A stretch of 64,000 nucleotides of DNA from Micrococcus terreus. Its GTDB lineage: Bacteria; Actinomycetota; Actinomycetes; Actinomycetales; Micrococcaceae. A program made the position numbers and the translations under genes. Where the stretch lies: the NCBI RefSeq assembly GCF_900116905.1, contig NZ_FPCG01000004.1, positions 247,862-311,861 of the forward strand, given 5' to 3'. The notes below the pieces were generated by a model. That model saw nothing but the letters and a program-made list of their open reading frames with translations, was not told the DNA's origin and searched no databases. Below, one piece after another: positions 44,957-54,103 of this stretch (the first letter of the stretch is position 1; every line of letters begins with the position of its first letter).

Positions 44957-44984
44957 TCGACATTGACCCCTCTGTGTATACACT
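44957..44984 (+). promoter_or_regulatory. gntR-prpDBC promoter with overlapping operator
   Basis: TCGACA (44957-44962), a 16-base spacer and TACACT (44979-44984) form a promoter whose start falls at the GTG of gntR (44991). The perfect palindrome GTGTATACAC (44974-44983) covers the -10 box, a position suited to repression. Confidence 0.6.
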
Positions 44985-44990
44985 GAAGGG

Positions 44991-45686
44991 GTGCGTGCCA
45001 GTGATCGTGCCTACCGGGCCCTGCGTCAGGACATCATCGAAGGACGCCTGTCTCCGGGCACCGTCCTGGGTGAGGTCGAGCAGGCGGAGAGGCTCGGCAT
45101 CTCCCGCACGCCGCTGCGGGAGGCCCTGAGCCGTCTGGTGTCCGACGGCCTAGCCGAGCCTGCCGGCGGCCGCGGGATGGTGGTCACCGAGGTCTCCTTG
45201 GCCGAGGCGGACCAGCTGTTCGACCTGCGCACCGTCCTGGAGGGACTGGCGGCCCGGCGTGCGGCGGAGAACGCCGACCCGGCGACCTTCCGGCGGCTGG
45301 CCGACCGGTTCGAGGGCGCGCACCAGCAGCTCGCCGCCGGAGCAGACCCTGACTCCTACTACCGCCTGACCGCCGAGCTGGACGATGCCGTGGATGCGGC
45401 CTGCTCCAACGCGTACCTGACCCAGGCACTGCGGGGACTGCGCGTCCACCTGGCCCGCCTGCGCCGGCTCTCCCAGAACGACCCGGCGCGGCTGGCCGCC
45501 TCGGCCCAGGAGCACGCCGGGATCGCCCGGGCTCTGGCCTCCGGCAATCCGGAGGTCGCGGCCGCCGCCACCACACTGCACCTGCACCATGCCCATGACC
45601 ATCTGACCGGACGCCACCGCGGACCCGGCCAGGACAGTCCCCCGACCGCCAGCCTCACCGACACACCACAGGAGAGAGTCTCATGA
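44991..45686 (+). CDS. GntR-family (FadR/FCD) regulator of the prp genes
   Basis: A 231-residue protein with an N-terminal winged HTH ([47 protein letters not shown]) and a C-terminal helical FCD ligand domain ([21 protein letters not shown], ...[38 protein letters not shown]). It precedes and overlaps prpD by four bases. With TGTATACA sites at both divergent promoters, it probably represses or controls prpE and its own operon in response to a methylcitrate-pathway metabolite. The mRNA is predicted leaderless. Confidence 0.9.
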   Translation: MRASDRAYRALRQDIIEGRLSPGTVLGEVEQAERLGISRTPLREALSRLVSDGLAEPAGGRGMVVTEVSLAEADQLFDLRTVLEGLAARRAAENADPATFRRLADRFEGAHQQLAAGADPDSYYRLTAELDDAVDAACSNAYLTQALRGLRVHLARLRRLSQNDPARLAASAQEHAGIARALASGNPEVAAAATTLHLHHAHDHLTGRHRGPGQDSPPTASLTDTPQERVS

Positions 45687-47200
45687 TCAACCACGACGTC
45701 CGCGTCTACCGCTCCGAGGAGAACCTGCAGCGCCCGGACCAGCTCGCCTGGAAGATGGCCGAGGTGGCCACCGACCCCGTGGAGGTGAGCGCCGAGGTCG
45801 AGGAGATGGTGATCAACCGCATCATCGACAACGCTTCCGTGGCCGTGGCCTCCCTGAACCGCGCCCCGATCGTCTCCGCTCGCGCTCAGGCCCTGACCCA
45901 TGCCCCGTCCACCGGTGGGACCGGGGGCACCGTGTTCGGCATCGGCGAGCGCGTCTCCCCCGAGTGGGCCGCGTGGGCCAACGGGGTGGCCGTGCGCGAG
46001 CTGGACTACCACGACACCTTCCTGGCCGCGGACTACTCCCACCCCGGAGACAACATCCCGCCGATCCTGGCCGTCGCCCAGCACCGCGGCTCCACCGGTC
46101 GGGACCTGGTGCGCGGCATCGCCACTGGTTACGAACTGCAGGTGGACCTGGTGAAGGGCATCTGCCTGCACGCGCACAAGATCGACCATGTGGCGCATTT
46201 GGGCCCCTCGGCCGCCGCCGGCATCGGCACTCTGCTGGGGCTGGACACCGAGACCGTGTTCCAGGCCATCGGCCAGGCCCTGCACACCACCACCGCCACC
46301 CGTCAGTCCCGCAAGGGCGAGATCTCCACCTGGAAGGCCCATGCACCGGCCTTCGCTGGGAAGATGGCCGTGGAGGCCGCCGACCGAGCCATGCGCGGCC
46401 AGACCTCCCCGGTGCCGATTTATGAGGGCGAGGACGGGTTCATCGCCTGGCTGCTGGACGGACCGGACGCCCACTACGTGGTGCCTCTGCCGGAGGCCGG
46501 CGAGCAGAAGCTGGCCATCCTGGACACCTACACCAAGGAGCACTCCGCCGAGTACCAGGCCCAGGCCTGGATCGACCTGGCCCGCAAGCTGAACCGCGAG
46601 CGCCCGGAGGTCACCGATCCGAAGAACGTGCGCTCGATCGTCATCCACACCTCGCACCACACGCACTACGTGATCGGCTCCGGGGCCAACGACCCGCAGA
46701 AGTACGATCCGCAGGCCTCCCGCGAGACCCTGGACCACTCGATCCCCTACATCTTCACGGTGGCCCTGCAGGACGGCTCCTGGCACCACGTGGACTCCTA
46801 CGCGCCGGAGCGGGCCGCCCGCCCGGACACGGTGGAGCTGTGGCACAAGGTGACCACCGAGGAGGATGCCGAGTGGACCCGCCGGTACCACTCCCTGGAC
46901 ATCTCCGAGAAGGCGTTCGGCGGACGCGTGGTCATCACCCTGGAGGACGGGACCACCGTCACCGATGAGATCGCCGTGGCCGACGCCCACCCGCTGGGCG
47001 CCCGCCCGTTCGCCCGTGAGCAGTACATCCACAAGTTCCGCACCCTGGCCGAGGGCCTGGTCGCCGAGCAGGAGATCGAGCGCTTCCTGGACGCCGCCCA
47101 GCGCACCTCATCCCTGGGCGCCGGCGAGCTGGACCAGCTGAACATCACCGCCACCGACGGCGTGATCGATCTGAGCGCTGCTCCGGAGGGACTGTTCTGA
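45683..47200 (+). CDS. prpD: 2-methylcitrate dehydratase
   Basis: The 505-residue MmgE/PrpD-family enzyme has [71 protein letters not shown], and [24 protein letters not shown]. It dehydrates 2-methylcitrate to 2-methyl-cis-aconitate in the cytosol. The ATG overlaps the gntR stop (ATGA), and its stop overlaps the prpB start (TGATG). Confidence 0.95.
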   Translation: MINHDVRVYRSEENLQRPDQLAWKMAEVATDPVEVSAEVEEMVINRIIDNASVAVASLNRAPIVSARAQALTHAPSTGGTGGTVFGIGERVSPEWAAWANGVAVRELDYHDTFLAADYSHPGDNIPPILAVAQHRGSTGRDLVRGIATGYELQVDLVKGICLHAHKIDHVAHLGPSAAAGIGTLLGLDTETVFQAIGQALHTTTATRQSRKGEISTWKAHAPAFAGKMAVEAADRAMRGQTSPVPIYEGEDGFIAWLLDGPDAHYVVPLPEAGEQKLAILDTYTKEHSAEYQAQAWIDLARKLNRERPEVTDPKNVRSIVIHTSHHTHYVIGSGANDPQKYDPQASRETLDHSIPYIFTVALQDGSWHHVDSYAPERAARPDTVELWHKVTTEEDAEWTRRYHSLDISEKAFGGRVVITLEDGTTVTDEIAVADAHPLGARPFAREQYIHKFRTLAEGLVAEQEIERFLDAAQRTSSLGAGELDQLNITATDGVIDLSAAPEGLF

Positions 47201-48138
47201 TGCTGTACGCCACCCACACCGCCGCGCAGAAGCGCGTGCGCCTGCGCGAGCTGCTCACCCCGGGGGCGGCCCAGCCCTTCCCCGGGGCGTTCACCCCGCT
47301 GACGGCCAAGCTGATCCAGGACAAGGGCTTCCCCGGGGTGTACATCTCCGGTGCCGTGCTGGCCAATGAGCTGGGCCTTCCCGACGTCGGCCTGACCTCC
47401 CTGAGTGAGGTCGCCGCCCGCGGTGGTCAGATCGCGCGCATGACGGATCTGCCCTGCCTGATCGATGCCGACACCGGCTTCGGCGAGCCGATGAACGTGG
47501 CCCGCACCATCCAGGAGCTCGAGGACGCCGGCCTGGCCGGCTGCCACATCGAGGACCAGTTCAACCCCAAGCGGTGCGGACACCTGGACGGGAAGAACAT
47601 GGTGGACATCGACACGGCGGTCAAGCGCATCCGCGCCGCGGTGGACGGTCGCCGGGACCCGAACTTCCTGATCATGGCCCGCACGGACCTGCGGGCCGTG
47701 GAGGGGCTGGATGCGGCGATCGACCGCATGCGGACCCTGGTGGAGGCGGGCGCGGACGCCGTGTTCCCGGAGGCGCTGAAGGACCTGTCCGAGTTCGAGG
47801 CCGTGTGCCAGGCCATGGAGCCGCTCGGGGTGCCGGTGCTGGCCAATATGACCGAGTTCGGCAAGTCTGAGCTGTTCACCCGGGAGCAGCTGGCCGAGGC
47901 GGGTGTGGCCGTGGTGATCTACCCGGTCACCCTGCTGCGCGCGGCCATGGGCGCTGCTGAGCGGGTGCTGGACACCATCCAGGCCGAGGGGACCCAGCAG
48001 TCGCAGGTGGAGCACATGCAGACTCGCGCTCGGCTGTACGAGCTGGTGGACTATGAGGCCTACAACCGCTTCGACACCGGCATCTACAACTTCCAGGTGC
48101 CCACGCTGGACATCGACTCCAACCGCGCGAACCTCTGA
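47200..48138 (+). CDS. prpB: 2-methylisocitrate lyase
   Basis: A 312-residue enzyme of the isocitrate lyase/PEP mutase family: GVYISGAVLANELGLPDVGL, LIDADTGFGEPMNVARTIQELEDAG (metal-binding Asp), HIEDQFNPKRCGHLDGK with the catalytic KRCGH loop, and ARTDLRAVEGLDAAIDR. It cleaves 2-methylisocitrate to pyruvate and succinate, the last step of the cycle. Its start shares a base with the prpD stop. Confidence 0.95.
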   Translation: MLYATHTAAQKRVRLRELLTPGAAQPFPGAFTPLTAKLIQDKGFPGVYISGAVLANELGLPDVGLTSLSEVAARGGQIARMTDLPCLIDADTGFGEPMNVARTIQELEDAGLAGCHIEDQFNPKRCGHLDGKNMVDIDTAVKRIRAAVDGRRDPNFLIMARTDLRAVEGLDAAIDRMRTLVEAGADAVFPEALKDLSEFEAVCQAMEPLGVPVLANMTEFGKSELFTREQLAEAGVAVVIYPVTLLRAAMGAAERVLDTIQAEGTQQSQVEHMQTRARLYELVDYEAYNRFDTGIYNFQVPTLDIDSNRANL

Positions 48139-48149
48139 AGGAGGACCCA

Positions 48150-49304
48150 GTGACTGAGACTGAGATCAAGAAGGGGCTGGCCGGGGTCGTCGTCGACTAC
48201 ACCGCCGTCTCCAAGGTCAACCCGGAGACCAACTCCCTGCTCTACCGCGGCTATCCGGTGCAGGAGCTGGCGGCCACCCAGCCGTTCGAGGCCGTGGCCT
48301 ACCTGCTCTGGAACGGGGAGCTGCCCACCCAGGGACAGCTGGCCGAGTACACCGCCCACGAACGCTCCCACCGCGCCCTGGATCCGAAGGTGAAGGACAC
48401 CCTGGACGCGCTGCCCGTGGACTGCCATCCCATGGACTCGGTCCGCACGGCCGTGTCCATCCTGGGCGCGGCCCACCCGCAGGCTGAGGACTCCTCACCG
48501 GAGGCCGAGCTGGAGAAGGCCCGCACCCTGTTCGCCCAGCTGCCGGCCGTGGTGGCCTACGAGCAGCGCCGCCGCACCGCTGGCGGTCCGACCGAGCCGA
48601 TCGAACCGCGCGAGGATCTGGACTACTCCCAGAACTTCCTGTGGATGACCTTCGGGGAGGAGGCCGCTCCGGAGGTCGTGGACGCCTTCCGCGTCTCGAT
48701 GGTCCTCTATGCCGAGCACTCCTTCAACGCCTCCACCTTCACCGCCCGTGTGATCACCTCCACGCTCTCGGATCTGCACTCGGCGGTCACCGGTGCGATC
48801 GGCGCGCTGAAGGGGCCGCTGCACGGTGGCGCCAACGAGGCGGTGATGCACACCTTCGACGAGATCGGGATCCGCCCGGATGAGTCGGAGCAGGACGCCA
48901 AGGACCGGGCCCAGGCCTGGATGGAGGATGCCCTGGCGCAGAAGAAGAAGGTCATGGGCTTCGGCCATCGGGTCTACAAGCACGGCGACTCCCGGGTGCC
49001 GACCATGAAGAAGGCGCTGGACGCGATGATCGAGCACTTCGGCCGGCACGAGATCCTGGGTCTGTACAACGGCCTGGAGCAGGCCATGGACGAGGCCAAG
49101 CAGATCAAGCCGAATCTGGACTATCCGGCCGGGCCCACCTACCACCTGATGGGCTTCGACACCGAGCTGTTCACCCCGCTGTTCATCGCCGCCCGGGTCA
49201 CCGGCTGGACCGCCCACGTGGTGGAGCAGCGTGCGGCTAACTCCTTGATCCGCCCGCTCTCGGAGTACAACGGCCCGGAGGAGCGTCACGTCCCCGGTGC
49301 CTGA
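48150..49304 (+). CDS. prpC: 2-methylcitrate synthase
   Basis: The 384-residue citrate-synthase-family enzyme shows IKKGLAGVVVDYTAVSKVNPETNSLLYRGYPVQELAA, the active-site GALKGPLHGGANEAVM, KVMGFGHRVYKHGDSR and YNGLEQAM. The position in the prp operon and the short length favour 2-methylcitrate synthase (propionyl-CoA plus oxaloacetate). GTG at 48150 follows AGGAGG by 5 bases. A 19-base-pair hairpin follows the gene. Confidence 0.93.
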   Translation: MTETEIKKGLAGVVVDYTAVSKVNPETNSLLYRGYPVQELAATQPFEAVAYLLWNGELPTQGQLAEYTAHERSHRALDPKVKDTLDALPVDCHPMDSVRTAVSILGAAHPQAEDSSPEAELEKARTLFAQLPAVVAYEQRRRTAGGPTEPIEPREDLDYSQNFLWMTFGEEAAPEVVDAFRVSMVLYAEHSFNASTFTARVITSTLSDLHSAVTGAIGALKGPLHGGANEAVMHTFDEIGIRPDESEQDAKDRAQAWMEDALAQKKKVMGFGHRVYKHGDSRVPTMKKALDAMIEHFGRHEILGLYNGLEQAMDEAKQIKPNLDYPAGPTYHLMGFDTELFTPLFIAARVTGWTAHVVEQRAANSLIRPLSEYNGPEERHVPGA

Positions 49305-49352
49305 GCCTTCCCCCGCGGTACCGGGTCCCCCGGCACCACCACCACATTCCCG

Positions 49353-49398
49353 ACGTCGGCCCCGTCACCTTCTGCACAAAAGGTGACGGGGCCGACGT
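49353..49398. terminator. strong bidirectional terminator after prpC
   Basis: A 19-base perfect stem (49353-49371 with 49380-49398) encloses an 8-base loop. It separates prpC from the convergent gene at 49408, whose stop codon lies 10 bases away. Confidence 0.8.
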
Positions 49399-49407
49399 GG
49401 TGTGAGG

Positions 49408-50241
49408 TTACGACGTGAAATGTGTGGTGGCCGCTTCCTCGAGCCAAACCTCGACGTCCTGCGGCGTGGGAAGGGTCTCGAGAAGCTCCGCCCACAGCTG
49501 CCACGACGGGCTGGACACCAGGGTGTGCCGGTTCGCACGAAAGGACCGAGGCTCTTCCACATGGACCAGCAGGCCCTGTGGCGAGTCCAGATACCAGGTG
49601 CCCGTCTCCTTCAGACCGTCGACCCCGTTGAATTGGGCGGCCACCGTCACTTGCCGATAGGTGCCCGTGCGGATGTCATCAGCCAGCTCCGGCCAGGACG
49701 CTTCCAGGTCGTGCGCGAGAGCGCGACGAGCCGCCTCCCCGTCAGGTGCCTGTGAGTCCTCCAGGGCAAACCCCTGCATGACCTCTCGAGATGGCTTGAG
49801 CCGGACGGGCGCACTCGGTTCAGGCCGCGGCCCTAGACCGGTGGCGTCGAGCAGGAAGCGATACAGACCGCCGGCCCCTTCTAAGTGCAGGCGATAGCCC
49901 TGAAGAATCGGCTCTGCCGTCGTCATGCCGTAGTGGCTCCACCACACAAAGCTGGCACGTACCGGGTCGGGGCCCGGTCCGTCCAAGAGCTTGCCGGAGC
50001 GAGGACTGTCGGCCACCTCGGAGAGAGTGATGACCGCCATCCCCTGCGCGTCAACGAGGCTGTTGCACAGGTCCTCGTAGCCTGCGCGGGGGCGCCCCTG
50101 GTCGATGACAGTGCGGCCGTCTAACGCAATGATGTCCCTGACGGGTTGCGAAGGGTCGCCGTCGAGTGGGCCCAGGGACGCGCCGAGCATCTCAAATGCT
50201 TCGACGCTGAGTTCCAGGGTGTGCTGCTGTGAGGTGGTCAT
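49408..50241 (-). CDS. hypothetical protein, last gene of the type VII-like operon
   Basis: A 277-residue protein with no recognised family and no signal peptide. Notable stretches are LELSVEAFEMLGASLGPLDGDPSQPVRDIIALDGRTVIDQG at the N-terminus, VRASFVWWSHYGMTTAEPILQGYRLHLEG in the middle, and TWYLDSPQGLLVHVEEPRSFRANR near the end. The overall feel is of the EspG/ESAT-associated chaperone-like proteins of actinobacteria, but this is a guess. Its start overlaps the stop of the LpqN-like gene by four bases. Confidence 0.6.
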   Translation of the reverse strand: MTTSQQHTLELSVEAFEMLGASLGPLDGDPSQPVRDIIALDGRTVIDQGRPRAGYEDLCNSLVDAQGMAVITLSEVADSPRSGKLLDGPGPDPVRASFVWWSHYGMTTAEPILQGYRLHLEGAGGLYRFLLDATGLGPRPEPSAPVRLKPSREVMQGFALEDSQAPDGEAARRALAHDLEASWPELADDIRTGTYRQVTVAAQFNGVDGLKETGTWYLDSPQGLLVHVEEPRSFRANRHTLVSSPSWQLWAELLETLPTPQDVEVWLEEAATTHFTS

Positions 50242-50738
50242 TCTGCCTCCGACCAGACGAAGGATTCAGCCATGGCGCGACCGCCGTCGATCCCCCAGGA
50301 GAAGTCGGCAACCGGATAGGTGAAGGTCATGCTGATTTCTCGGTTGTCACTGCGGGCGACCCACTGGGACATCATCACGGGCAGGCCGTTCTCGCCGGTG
50401 TAGACCGCCATCCGGTGGACACCGTCACGTTCTGGTGTTCCCCATGGTTCCGGCCCCAAGTGGACGAGTCGGTAATCCGCGAGGGATTCGTCCAGGACGG
50501 CATCGAGAGACTGCTGTTCCCTGAGGACTGTGTCGGCTGCGTCCTGGTCTGCGGTGATGGCAGCCATCGTCAGTACTAGGTTCGGTTGGAATCCAGCGGT
50601 CCACGGGTCTGGGGTGCTGACAATCAGTACCCCAGCGTCAATACCAGAATCGTCGACGTTCCATCCAGCGGGGACCGAGAAGTTCAGCCCCCACGAGGGC
50701 ACCGTCACGGTGCCAACGTCCGCATGTAGCTCGTTCAT
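50238..50738 (-). CDS. LpqN-like/DUF1795-type hypothetical protein
   Basis: A 166-residue protein with VPSWGLNFSVPAGWNVDDSG (the opening beta strand seen in LpqN/DcrB-like folds), LVLTMAAITADQDAADTVLREQQSLDAVLDESLADY, and GVHRMAVYTGENGLPVMMSQWVARSDNREISMTFTYP. It has no signal peptide, so it is probably cytosolic. Related folds act as chaperones or immunity partners for type VII substrates. Both neighbours overlap it by four bases. Confidence 0.6.
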   Translation of the reverse strand: MNELHADVGTVTVPSWGLNFSVPAGWNVDDSGIDAGVLIVSTPDPWTAGFQPNLVLTMAAITADQDAADTVLREQQSLDAVLDESLADYRLVHLGPEPWGTPERDGVHRMAVYTGENGLPVMMSQWVARSDNREISMTFTYPVADFSWGIDGGRAMAESFVWSEAE

Positions 50739-51103
50739 GAGGTCTTGCCCTCCCGTCGTTTTTGACGGTTCTTCTGTCGATGTTCACGCATCCACCGAGG
50801 CGCCCAGGGGGCGGGTAGAGGTACTCCAAGGGTGCCGACGATGCCCAACAGGAGTAGGACGAACAGCCCCACCGTGACGGTGTCGAAGAGAGCTCCTGGC
50901 AGCGGGGCTCCGAATCCCGTGGCTGCCTCGCTGATGCCCACCCACAGCAGCAGGAGCGAGAAGGACGGGATGAGATACAGGAAGATGCGGGATCCGAAGC
51001 TCCCGTACCAGGAGGGACCCACAATGCGGGCCTGATAGAACCAGGACCACCAGAGTGCACCGATGGCCGCGATAGCAATCAGCAAGCCGGGAACTGCACC
51101 CAT
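50735..51103 (-). CDS. small membrane protein in the type VII-like operon
   Basis: A 122-residue protein with three hydrophobic segments (LLIAIAAIGALWWSWF, FLYLIPSFSLLLLWVGI, LFVLLLLGIVGTLGVPL) and a strongly basic tail (RWMREHRQKNRQKRREGK). It lies 53 bases downstream of the effector-like gene and overlaps the LpqN-like gene. An immunity or anchoring role for the effector is possible but unproven. No family is recognised. Confidence 0.6.
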   Translation of the reverse strand: MGAVPGLLIAIAAIGALWWSWFYQARIVGPSWYGSFGSRIFLYLIPSFSLLLLWVGISEAATGFGAPLPGALFDTVTVGLFVLLLLGIVGTLGVPLPAPWAPRWMREHRQKNRQKRREGKTS

Positions 51104-51156
51104 GTGTGGTGCTCTCCTTCCGTAGTGTTCATCCGTGGCACGGTCCTCGCACGACC

Positions 51157-52467
51157 CTATCCGAAGAGCTTTTTCCAGACCTTCTTGCCGCCGTCGGCGA
51201 CGGCATCGGTCACCGCCTGGGTGGCTTTGCCGATGGGCTCCTTGATCTTGTCACCCAGCCACTTTCCGGCCTCGGATCCGGCGACACCTCCGATGATGCC
51301 GCCGGCGATTCCGCCGATGACGGTTCCTACGCCGGGCACCACCGAGCCAATGGACGCACCGAGCGCTGCGCCAGCCAAGGCGCCGCCACCGACCGTAACA
51401 CCCACGGCACCGGTACGGCCCACACGTTCTGCGGTACGCATCTCGGGATGGTTCTGCTGGTCCTGGCTCCACTGATCGGCACCAGATCCGATTCCGGAAA
51501 TGATCGCGCCCACCGGGCCAGCCACACGGCCAACACGCCCCCAGCGGGCATACCGCCCTGCCTGGTGAGGCTTCGCTTGGTAGTTGCCCGGGTGCGACCG
51601 TGCCGCCATGCGTCCCAGGACGGTCGATCCGGGCAGTGAGGCCTTCACATACCGTCCGCCATGGGTCACCGCTCGTGCGTCCCAACCGAACACCCGTTTG
51701 ACGATGCCGGCTCCCGGCCCTGTCTTGCTCGACCACTGTCCCATACGGGGCATCCAATTCTGGCGCGGGGCGAAGCGACCGGCCCGGTGCTGGGCGATGG
51801 TGGCATAGGTCGATACTCCGGTCACTGCATGGTTCACGCCCCATAGGCTCCAGGCCAAGGCCGGATGCACATCGTCGGAAGGTGTCACACCGAATGCATC
51901 GAGGAATGTTGCCGGCGTTGAACTCCATCCGGCGACCTCACGTACCTCGCGGGCACCATTCAGGTGCAGTGGGTACGTCAGTCCACGGACTGGATCGTCC
52001 GGGGCTGAGATGGCACCGAGCGACGCGGTGCAGGTGTTCTGCGCAGTGTCCTTGGCTTCGGCCAGCGCCCGGCAGCGAGACTGAAGTTCGCTGATGGCCT
52101 CTTCTTTGCCGCTGGGGTCATCCGCATACGTGGTTTCCGCAGTGCTCAGAAAGGTGTCAATGTCTGAGACCAGCGTCGATCGGGTCGAGGCGAGAGTTTC
52201 CAGATCATCGGCATAGCTGGTGAGTGCCTTCTTCGCCGCGTCGGCTGCGGTGACGAGGTCTGCGGCCAGCTCCTGAGGAGACTGCATCGCCTGATGCACA
52301 GTCTGCTCATCGGCTCCGTGATAGCTGGTCTGCAGATTTGACCATGTGTTGGACATGGTCTCCATGGTCGTCTCCACGGCTGAGTACTTCGTCGCCATGG
52401 TCGTTGCCGCGGTGCGGATGCTCTCTGGATCGTCGAGGTCGACGACAGTGAATCGGGGATCGCTCAC
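51157..52467 (-). CDS. WXG100/LXG-type protein with glycine-zipper C-terminus (putative type VII effector)
   Basis: The 436-residue protein starts with a long helical WXG100-like region of about 155 residues (MSDPRFTVVDLDDPESIRTA, TMSNTWSNLQTSYHGADEQ, coiled ELAADLVTAADAAKKALTSYADDLETLAST). A middle region with Trp/His/Arg-rich segments follows. The C-terminal 80 residues form an extended glycine zipper (GGGALAGAALGASIGSVVPG, then GGIAGGIIGGVAGSEAG) ending in basic KKVWKKLFG. This resembles secreted polymorphic toxins that insert in membranes. It overlaps the upstream partner gene by four bases. No type VII machinery (EccC etc.) is in the window, so the secretion role is inferred. Confidence 0.65.
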   Translation of the reverse strand: MSDPRFTVVDLDDPESIRTAATTMATKYSAVETTMETMSNTWSNLQTSYHGADEQTVHQAMQSPQELAADLVTAADAAKKALTSYADDLETLASTRSTLVSDIDTFLSTAETTYADDPSGKEEAISELQSRCRALAEAKDTAQNTCTASLGAISAPDDPVRGLTYPLHLNGAREVREVAGWSSTPATFLDAFGVTPSDDVHPALAWSLWGVNHAVTGVSTYATIAQHRAGRFAPRQNWMPRMGQWSSKTGPGAGIVKRVFGWDARAVTHGGRYVKASLPGSTVLGRMAARSHPGNYQAKPHQAGRYARWGRVGRVAGPVGAIISGIGSGADQWSQDQQNHPEMRTAERVGRTGAVGVTVGGGALAGAALGASIGSVVPGVGTVIGGIAGGIIGGVAGSEAGKWLGDKIKEPIGKATQAVTDAVADGGKKVWKKLFG

Positions 52468-52787
52468 AGCCCCTCCTGGGTCCGGGGATCTTCACGTTCG
52501 GCACGGGAGAGCATCTCTTCATCTCCGTCGCGATAGACGGTCAGGGCTTCACCGGTTGCGGAGATGTTGTGTCCTGTCGTGGAGCTCACCACCTCGTCGA
52601 ATCGGTAGAGCACTTCACCGCGTAGCGACAGTAGTGCGCCAGACACCGCGTCGCTATGCGAGAGCACAGCATCGATGTCGACGGCGGCCTCGTGGCCCCC
52701 TTGAAATGCCGAGCGCAGATCGTCGGTTACACCCGAAGCTGATTCAACCGTTGAGTTGGCTGAGTCCAGGTCTAACTCGTACCCCAT
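52464..52787 (-). CDS. small helical WXG100-like partner protein
   Basis: A 107-residue protein, mostly helical: LDLDSANSTVESASGVTDDLRSAFQGGHEAAVDIDAVLSHSDAVSGALLSLRGEVLYRFDEVV. Size and position (first gene, four-base overlap with the larger WXG-like protein) fit the small partner of a type VII substrate pair, as with LXG-associated proteins. The ATG has an AGGGGAGA site 1-3 bases upstream. It has no clear WXG motif. Confidence 0.6.
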   Translation of the reverse strand: MGYELDLDSANSTVESASGVTDDLRSAFQGGHEAAVDIDAVLSHSDAVSGALLSLRGEVLYRFDEVVSSTTGHNISATGEALTVYRDGDEEMLSRAEREDPRTQEGL

Positions 52788-52963
52788 ATCTCCCCTGAAT
52801 GGTGTCGAAAACAGTGTCTGTGGATCTCACAGCATCAATAACGGGCGTTTTTCGCCTCTACCACCCTAAGGACCTGAACAATCGCAAGGCGAATTCATGG
52901 ATGGATAGTTCTCCCCATGGCCGGACCTTGACGGGACAGACACGCTCGAAAATTCGGCACCGC

Positions 52964-52981
52964 AGAGATCCGCAGATCTCT
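52964..52981. terminator. small hairpin after the Ser-rich lipoprotein gene
   Basis: AGAGATC (52964-52970) and GATCTCT (52975-52981) pair perfectly with a 4-base loop. It lies 63 bases past the lipoprotein stop in the 257-base gap before the type VII-like operon. The stem is short, so the call is weak. Nothing else is seen in the gap. Confidence 0.35.
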
Positions 52982-53044
52982 ACCGAGCCGCTACGCACAG
53001 AGCGCCGGGGCACTCAGTATGCGCGATCAGTCTTCCCGTGGTGC

Positions 53045-54013
53045 TCAGTCTCGGTCGACCTCCATGGAGTTCAGCAGATCACGCACCTGCTGGTACTCAT
53101 CAGTCTCGATCATCGCCCGCAGTGCGGCTTCCCCACTCTGCCCGGTCAGCTCCTCGGCCTGAGACAGGGACACGCTGGAACTGATGAAGTTGGCCGCCAC
53201 AACGCCTTCCATCTCGGGGTCCTGCACCGAGTAGTTCCATGCCGACCAGACGTCCTCATCCTCGGCCAACGGGTCCACCCCCTCCGGGACGCTCACCAGC
53301 TGGATCATGATCGCGATCTCATCATCCGGGGTCAGTCCCGGCATGTCCGAGCTAGGCTCCACCATGTAGGCCCGGTACCAGACCGAATCGGTGTTCATTC
53401 CGCGGTGGAGCTCGGGCAGTTCCTCGGAGTCCAGCAGCTCGACGATACCCGGCTTGGGCCCATCCCCGTCGGTCGGTCCCACGCCGAGGGTGGCGCCGGC
53501 CTCGATCGGGTTGGTCTCGGAGGAGAACTTCAGGGTCTCGTAGGGGTACCCGGCGTAGTCCATGCTCTCTTCGGAGTAGTCCGAGGAGACCGCCGACCAC
53601 CCAGTCGGCAACGTCCAAGAGAAGACCCCGCCCTCGGAGACGTAGGTCTCTCCCCCGGCACCGGGTTCACTGGCGGACTCCGACGGCTCAGCCGTGGCAG
53701 ACTCGCTCGGCTCAGTGCTCTGGCTCGGTTCGACGCTCTCACTGGGACTCTCGCTCGCGCTCGGCGTCGCCGATGCCGATGCGCTCTCACTGACCGACGG
53801 CGTCGGGCTGGCACTATCACTGGCGCTGGAACTCACACTCGCCGTCGGAGTGTCACTAGGGTCAGGATCACCGCCGCCGGTACATGCAGTCAGCACCAGC
53901 ACGGCTGCGGCGCTGAGGCCCAGCACCGTCTGACGTGCCCGGATGGCTCGTCGACTCCCCGGGGCCGTGGGGCGGACGCGGGCAGTGGGAGTTGCTGATG
54001 TTGAGGTATCCAT
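53045..54013 (-). CDS. lipoprotein with Ser/Pro-rich linker and LpqN-like C-terminal domain
   Basis: The 322-residue protein has a basic N-region, a hydrophobic core and a lipobox (VLVLTAC, Cys at about residue 44). A long Ser/Ala/Glu/Pro-rich spacer with repeated PSES/SESA units (about 50-120) follows. The folded C-terminal domain (GGVFSWTLPTGWSAVSS, LIQLVSVPEGVDPLAEDE, LRAMIETDEYQQVRDLLNSMEVD) resembles the LpqN-like protein of the neighbouring operon in its opening strand. It is surface-exposed on the membrane. ATG 54013 was chosen for the signal peptide; the ribosome binding site is weak. Confidence 0.72.
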   Translation of the reverse strand: MDTSTSATPTARVRPTAPGSRRAIRARQTVLGLSAAAVLVLTACTGGGDPDPSDTPTASVSSSASDSASPTPSVSESASASATPSASESPSESVEPSQSTEPSESATAEPSESASEPGAGGETYVSEGGVFSWTLPTGWSAVSSDYSEESMDYAGYPYETLKFSSETNPIEAGATLGVGPTDGDGPKPGIVELLDSEELPELHRGMNTDSVWYRAYMVEPSSDMPGLTPDDEIAIMIQLVSVPEGVDPLAEDEDVWSAWNYSVQDPEMEGVVAANFISSSVSLSQAEELTGQSGEAALRAMIETDEYQQVRDLLNSMEVDRD

Positions 54014-54103
54014 GGGGGCGATCCCACCACGGCCGTCCACCCCTGAAAAGGTTTCACAATCTAACGATCCCGTGACCTGAAACGTTACGTGAACACTACA
54101 GTT

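Noticed and set aside
42823..45129. Long antisense frames over prpE (for example 43663-45129)
   Set aside because: They are mirror frames of a well-conserved acyl-CoA synthetase with no motif content.
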